From Mikrocytos mackini (Eukaryota; Endomyxa; Ascetosporea; Mikrocytida; Mikrocytiidae): a stretch of DNA of 20,208 nt. The notes below the pieces were generated by a model. It was not told the DNA's origin. It saw nothing but the letters and a program-made list of their open reading frames with translations, and did not search any database. The first letter of the stretch is position 1. Every line of letters begins with the position of its first letter. The stretch lies in assembly GCA_030180075.1 (NCBI GenBank), contig JASNJN010000149.1, forward strand, positions 1 to 20,208, written 5' to 3'. Below, piece after piece: positions 17,601-20,208 of this stretch. The position numbers were made by a program, and so were the translations under genes.

Positions 17601-17638
17601 CAAACGATATTTATCAAATAATAATAAATAATAAATAA
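14624..17638 (+). CDS. Large protein of unknown function (1004 aa)
   Basis: I do not recognise this protein. It has an uninterrupted 1004-codon frame from ATG 14624, ending in TAA 17636-17638. It has no signal peptide, clear transmembrane helix or cysteine cluster. The sequence is rich in short beta-strand-like stretches ending in loops with D/N/G (for example VNIINIDGDNFLIFSKNYDI and FLFEGNLIVIDSD), repeated along the length. This hints at one or more beta-propellers, as in the CPSF160/RSE1/DDB1 or nucleoporin classes, but I cannot show a family motif. N, K, Y and I are very frequent, as expected in AT-rich fast-evolving genomes. The first ~300 codons use more C/G at third positions than the rest. 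It converges with the 142-aa gene 236 bp downstream; that gap holds AATAAA at 17653. Confidence 0.85.
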   Translation: MEIKNIYNHKRYNEVHLVKARAPRDSFILCVSDSYIERSMDIYNVNEDPNLLFQSKVCHRLYHTCFFDYNEKEKILPFISFETNDQTNTFFGVYIFGTEETIGKIINNNVTTPGSDIPLEIKKAFSVSPCQFLVIGKNKLLCFEYTTSPYSLNIETVSLPMDNVLDVFGTYEKNITLIFAVKYHKIVYNQTKRKIYKFTTICYFMFFNIQTYKYCDYKTDSIHIKDTCISYEVKNESIKGAIQDPLNLHNFFLIGTKNIHKINLDTIYNRKCELENDIEDLQLHLTYIEKDTVMSEKIQVLFPHLPEFNKRFLDFRIVNIINIDGDNFLIFSKNYDIICYTISTNKLKDIQTGYNDGEELSYSWATEIYHDAHIVSILAKSNNVFNAILTGHKDVNADHKTFTVKIHKFMDFTTVDKFQYIPALNKTMLSRRGNLYLIDEIVTGDKYITEYKLNPRVFLIERRVNKKKLYQVIVDIQNVGKEENYFNYKYNKISKSVGNFNLTITKEGGCYFIYLKNINDNAEYKKKIYIDNYERKCYMLTISDMFLFEGNLIVIDSDLSYYKGKFTESNEHINLTKLITIDNPFGYPDSETVIFSKFIKVDNEDLLHTLSTATVLYSILIKDYTVNTLAKFYFYKSFNNEESNIFQRKGVLTKLREDLLQINIEEKVLLLYKKHHGMGHTLLEIEGLYNQPKHINYISKIEQLTHLKEMDYELTFQYCSYLNIVYYYNEGIRMLELDNYKKEKIFISEDKLVENTDSDYKNNNLYCNFIKCDFINGTHTIVLGLLRDDFTERILEDNDFQTYHKTPCDDFREVVKHLRFSHGFMSVVYTQSATFYGTVIKDILFDDPVQDAIFTSQQRLILSIDNILVSYIITGDSFEDGQELGSFECCQGYYKLKKANNTLLAVDEVSETIGAFNIENNVEVASLCYNIGPYGKENIIHVNNRCLLFPYIAYDHTPFLCSYDLESGVNCLNHFHFKRLFMKKDKIFGISKTNDIYQIIINNK

Positions 17639-17652
17639 GATTTATACAATTG

Positions 17653-17658
17653 AATAAA
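17653..17658 (+). terminator. Possible poly(A) signal of the 1004-aa gene
   Basis: AATAAA in GAATAAATAG, 15 nt past the stop, the same decamer as after the 413-aa gene. Confidence 0.45.
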
Positions 17659-17874
17659 TAGAAAATAGCGTTTAAAGCGTTATCCAATTACGATTCAACA
17701 GAATATTAAAACTGACGATTATTATAACTATTTACAGTGTTTGAATTAACAAATTTATTTAATATAACTTGCAATAAGTAATAAATCATCCTTTTGGTTG
17801 TGAAAATACTGAAAACCTACAGAAACATTTGTTGTAAAAATAATAATTCAAACCTTTAAAACTTCAAATCTTAT

Positions 17875-18303
17875 TTAAAATCCACTATGCGTGTCACCAT
17901 AATATACCCCCTCGTTGTCATAATCAAACCATCTGGTAGCACCACCACTGTTGCTACCAGACCAAGTATTTTGTTTAGCAGACATCCTTTTCTTCTCTTC
18001 TTCGACCTTCTTCTTCTCTTTTTCTTCATCTATCCGTTTTCTTTCATTTTCCTCTTCTATCCTTTTTTCTTCCAACCTATTTCGTTCTTTCATTTTCTCC
18101 ACCATTTTTCGCTTCCTTTCCTCTCCTAACTTTTTCGCTTCCAATTTTTGTTGTCTCGCATTTTCATGTAACACCACCTCTCCGTAATGGTTATTGGAAA
18201 TATTCTCAATAGTCTCAAAGAACCTCATTCTTTCTTCTTGTTCTTTGAATATATTGAGTTCCCCTTTGTTTTCATAAATGCAAAGTTTTGATGAACCACT
18301 CAT
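17875..18303 (-). CDS. Small charged single-alpha-helix protein (142 aa), function unknown
   Basis: I set the start at ATG 18301-18303 (MSGSSKLCIYENKGEL). A frame extended to 18318 would begin with TTG. Residues about 45-110 are an unbroken E/K/R-rich helix (RKRKMVEKMKERNRLEEKR and similar), the composition of a stable ER/K single alpha helix or coiled coil. The last ~30 residues switch to a G/S/N/aromatic tail (TWSGSNSGGATRW, then WFDYDNEGVYYGD), which may be a docking segment. There is no signal peptide or membrane segment. The short leader contains GCCCTAG eight bases before the ATG, resembling CCC-type motifs described near some microsporidian starts. Low-complexity proteins are poor for homology; no function is proposed. 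Confidence 0.6.
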   Translation of the reverse strand: MSGSSKLCIYENKGELNIFKEQEERMRFFETIENISNNHYGEVVLHENARQQKLEAKKLGEERKRKMVEKMKERNRLEEKRIEEENERKRIDEEKEKKKVEEEKKRMSAKQNTWSGSNSGGATRWFDYDNEGVYYGDTHSGF

Positions 18304-18318
18304 AACTAGGGCAACCAA

Positions 18319-18626
18319 AAGTCTATAAAAGCAATTTGATTATGTGATCATAACAACATATAATAATACTTATAATTGCATCCATATATAAATATTTGTT
18401 TATATGAAAAAGTTATTTTTTCGATAAATAACTTTTTTATTTATAAAAGCAATATATGCAATTTGTAGCCTTTTTAAAACGCAATAAAGCATTTTTCAAA
18501 ATTTTAAATTTTAAAATACCACAACAAAAACCCCCTATGTCGGAGAATATTACAACATCCGTTAACATTGTGATATCCCTATTATAAATACGCTAAAGTA
18601 GTTCAAGACAAATCGATTAACTTTAA
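18319..18626. other. Intergenic stretch before the transposase remnant
   Basis: This AT-rich stretch includes a perfect 12-bp inverted repeat with a short loop at 18407-18437 (AAAAAGTTATTT ... AAATAACTTTTT). The right end runs into ambiguous bases (N at 18627, 18628, 18630 and 18631), where the left end of the transposase remnant is unclear. A 16-codon frame starting MSENITTSV lies near 18538 and may be part of the element or chance. Confidence 0.4.
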
Positions 18627-18631
18627 NNANN

Positions 18632-19947
18632 AAATCTACTACAAAGAAATTAGGATGTAAAGCATTTTTTGAATTAAAGTACAGCAAAAGAAAGTTAAAA
18701 CTTGTAAAGTCAGATTTCGTACATTCAGATCAATGCAAAGGAAGCTACTTTAAAAGACCTTTGCCACAAGATTGTTAGTCACGCTGTTTATTTAAGTGAC
18801 TTGGGAGTTAAAAACACACAGATTGCCAGGCTGGTTTCTAAACTTACAAATGAGTGCTGGAAAGTAAAAGATATTCATAATACAATAATAAAATCTAGAC
18901 CGAAACTATGTTTACAAGAGAGTTTGGAAGAACTATGAAATTCTGGGGAATTAGAACTACTTTATGACGAACAGAAAGAATTAATTGGGTTGGTACATCA
19001 AACAAACACTATGAAGCATGACTACAATCGTTTTGGTGAGATAATAGTTCTTGATTCCACATTTAAACTTACAGAAGATAATTGGAGTCTGTTTGTGTGC
19101 CTAGGGTTTAATTCGGAAAAGAAAACTGTACCACTATTCTGGTTTATAGTACAGAATGAAACGTATGCGCTACTTACGCGAATTTTTACTTTAATTGAGA
19201 AGAACAATAAAACTGAGCATGAACAATTTATTATTACAGACAAGGATATGGCGTCAAGACACGTACTGAAAGAGACATTTAATAACGCAAATATGAATCT
19301 TTATATTGTTCACATTTATCGCAACTTCCTGCGCAACATTACAACAAAGAAAACGGGATTAAAATCAGAGCAAGTGAAAAGAAATTTAGGAATTTTATCA
19401 AAGATACTTTATTGTAGAGATTCTAATTTATACGAGTTTTACAAAAGCATTTTGGACGTACCTGTTCTAGAATACTTTAATAATAATTGGGAAGGTCTGA
19501 AACAAGAATTTGCCCCTTGTTTTCAGAAGAAACATTTTACTCTTGGAATACGGACAACTAATTCAATAGAAAATTTCTTTAAGCACTTAAAGGACAACTT
19601 GGTAAAGAAAGACAATTTAGGAAACTTTTTACGCAATGTGACAGATTACTTTGAAAGGCGGCGTACTATAATGGAGGATGAAACCGGACTAAGATCGATG
19701 AGAAAAAGCAGAGAAATAATTCCAGATTTTATTTTACAGTTAAAGAACAACCTTTCTAACTACAGTTGCGAAAAAACATGAGGTTTATAAGATGGTAATT
19801 ACAATACAGAAAGAAGGTTGCGATTTCTATATAGACACAAAAACTTGTTGTAACTTTAAGAGGGCTTTTGGTTTACCTTGTAAACATCTAATGGTAAACT
19901 ATTTAAATGGGACAATAAGTGATATTTTTTTTTTAAAACAGAAATAA
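18632..19947 (+). pseudogene. Degraded MULE-type transposase (FAR1-like, DDE, SWIM)
   Basis: Three frames read in order give one family architecture. From 18632, TTKKLGCKAFFELKY and HSDQCKG look like a FAR1/FLYWCH-type DNA-binding region, ending at TAG 18776-18778. After a frame change, SHAVYLSDLGVKNTQIARL continues to TGA 18936-18938. The DDE core then runs to TGA 19779-19781: VLDSTFKL (first D), the ITDKDMASRHVL motif (second D), VHIYRN and TNSIENFFKHLK. After another frame change the SWIM zinc-finger region TCCNFKRAFGLPCKH ends at TAA 19945-19947. Cut-and-paste transposases of this type mobilise Mutator-like elements. With two in-frame stops and at least two frame changes, this copy cannot make a complete enzyme. 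The TTG at 18990 is not a true start. No terminal inverted repeats are identified around it. Confidence 0.82.
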
Positions 19948-19966
19948 AATATAATTAATTAATTAA

Positions 19967-20208
19967 ATTTATCCTGTTTCCTACGTCACTCCTACCCGCT
20001 TTATCGGGCTCAATTGTCGTCTTGTCACTACACCGCAACCACTCGTAGATGTTCAGTGACCCTTTAAGTCCTACCACCTGTATTTTACTGAGGAGGACTG
20101 CAAGGGTGCGACCCCTGTGGGTCGTCCCGCCCGGCAGGGCGGGGCGATGGCAGGTGAGTCTCATGAACCAGAGTAAGTTGTCGACAGCTTGCTGCGACAA
20201 CAAACCTA
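19967..20208. other. GC-rich hairpin-containing tail, identity unknown
   Basis: Base composition changes sharply here compared with the AT-rich rest. The segment has hairpins at 20109-20124 (CGACCC/GGGTCG), 20126-20143 (CCCGCCC/GGGCGGG) and 20177-20201 (GTTGTCG/CGACAAC with an inner CAGC/GCTG). A minus-strand frame (stop 19955, open to the window end) contains no motif I recognise. It may be the 3' end of a retroelement or other repeat, a structured RNA, or transferred sequence. It continues beyond the window. Confidence 0.4.

Noticed and set aside
18304-18318. TTG start giving a 147-aa version of the charged-helix protein
   Set aside because: An ATG follows five codons later and gives a natural N-terminus.
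19955-20203. Minus-strand 82-codon frame in the GC-rich tail as a gene
   Set aside because: The start is TTG, the frame runs off the window, and no motif is recognisable.
1-20208. tRNA genes, rRNA genes and CRISPR arrays
   Set aside because: No cloverleaf with conserved T-loop, no rRNA core sequence and no regularly spaced direct repeats were found on either strand by eye.

Overview
The window looks like nuclear DNA from a compact, AT-rich, intron-poor eukaryote. A microsporidian, or a close relative with a transposon-laden genome, is the best guess. The reasons are intronless genes packed 24-240 bp apart, short 5' leaders carrying AAATTT-type motifs just before start codons, a 51-codon eL39 ribosomal protein gene, one M1 aminopeptidase, several lineage-specific proteins, and many transposons at the edges. 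The assignment is inferred; no rRNA or tRNA is visible to confirm it.

Left part (1-8044) is transposon-rich. A small gene for a protein with two RNA recognition motifs (RRMs) (minus strand, 1710 to 654) is split by a 361-bp non-autonomous DNA transposon at 818-1178. Removing the element plus one copy of the target repeat restores one open frame to a stop at 654. Upstream lies a decayed Ty3/gypsy retrotransposon (minus strand, 2097-6319) with Gag, protease, RT, RNase H and integrase segments, two frameshifts, a candidate LTR near 1760-2127, and a 324-bp near-perfect palindrome element (5901-6224, 10-bp target duplication) inside gag. Just beyond the gag remnant is a GGGCTGG-rich inverted-repeat element (6322-7177) that itself holds a 592-bp pogo-like element (6470-7061). 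Two more inverted-repeat elements follow (7521-7731 and 7792-8040).

Middle part (8222-18303) is a dense block of cellular genes: an ERCC1/Rad10-like repair protein with an added N-terminal RanBP2-type zinc finger (+), a 152-aa coiled-coil protein (-), a 413-aa coiled-coil protein (+), an M1 zinc aminopeptidase (-), eL39 (+, start codons only 24 bp apart), a 1004-aa protein of unknown function (+), and a 142-aa charged-helix protein (-). Neighbours alternate in strand, so there are no operons; regulation must use short, partly shared intergenic spacers.

Right part (18400-20208) has a degraded MULE-type transposase (FAR1-like N-terminus, DDE core, SWIM C-terminus) with stops and frameshifts, then a sharply GC-richer tail with strong hairpins that I could not identify.

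No single new multi-gene system is evident. The most notable items are the insertion-split RRM gene with a predictable empty site, the nested set of at least four or five different non-autonomous elements in about 7 kb, and the zinc-finger/ERCC1-like fusion.
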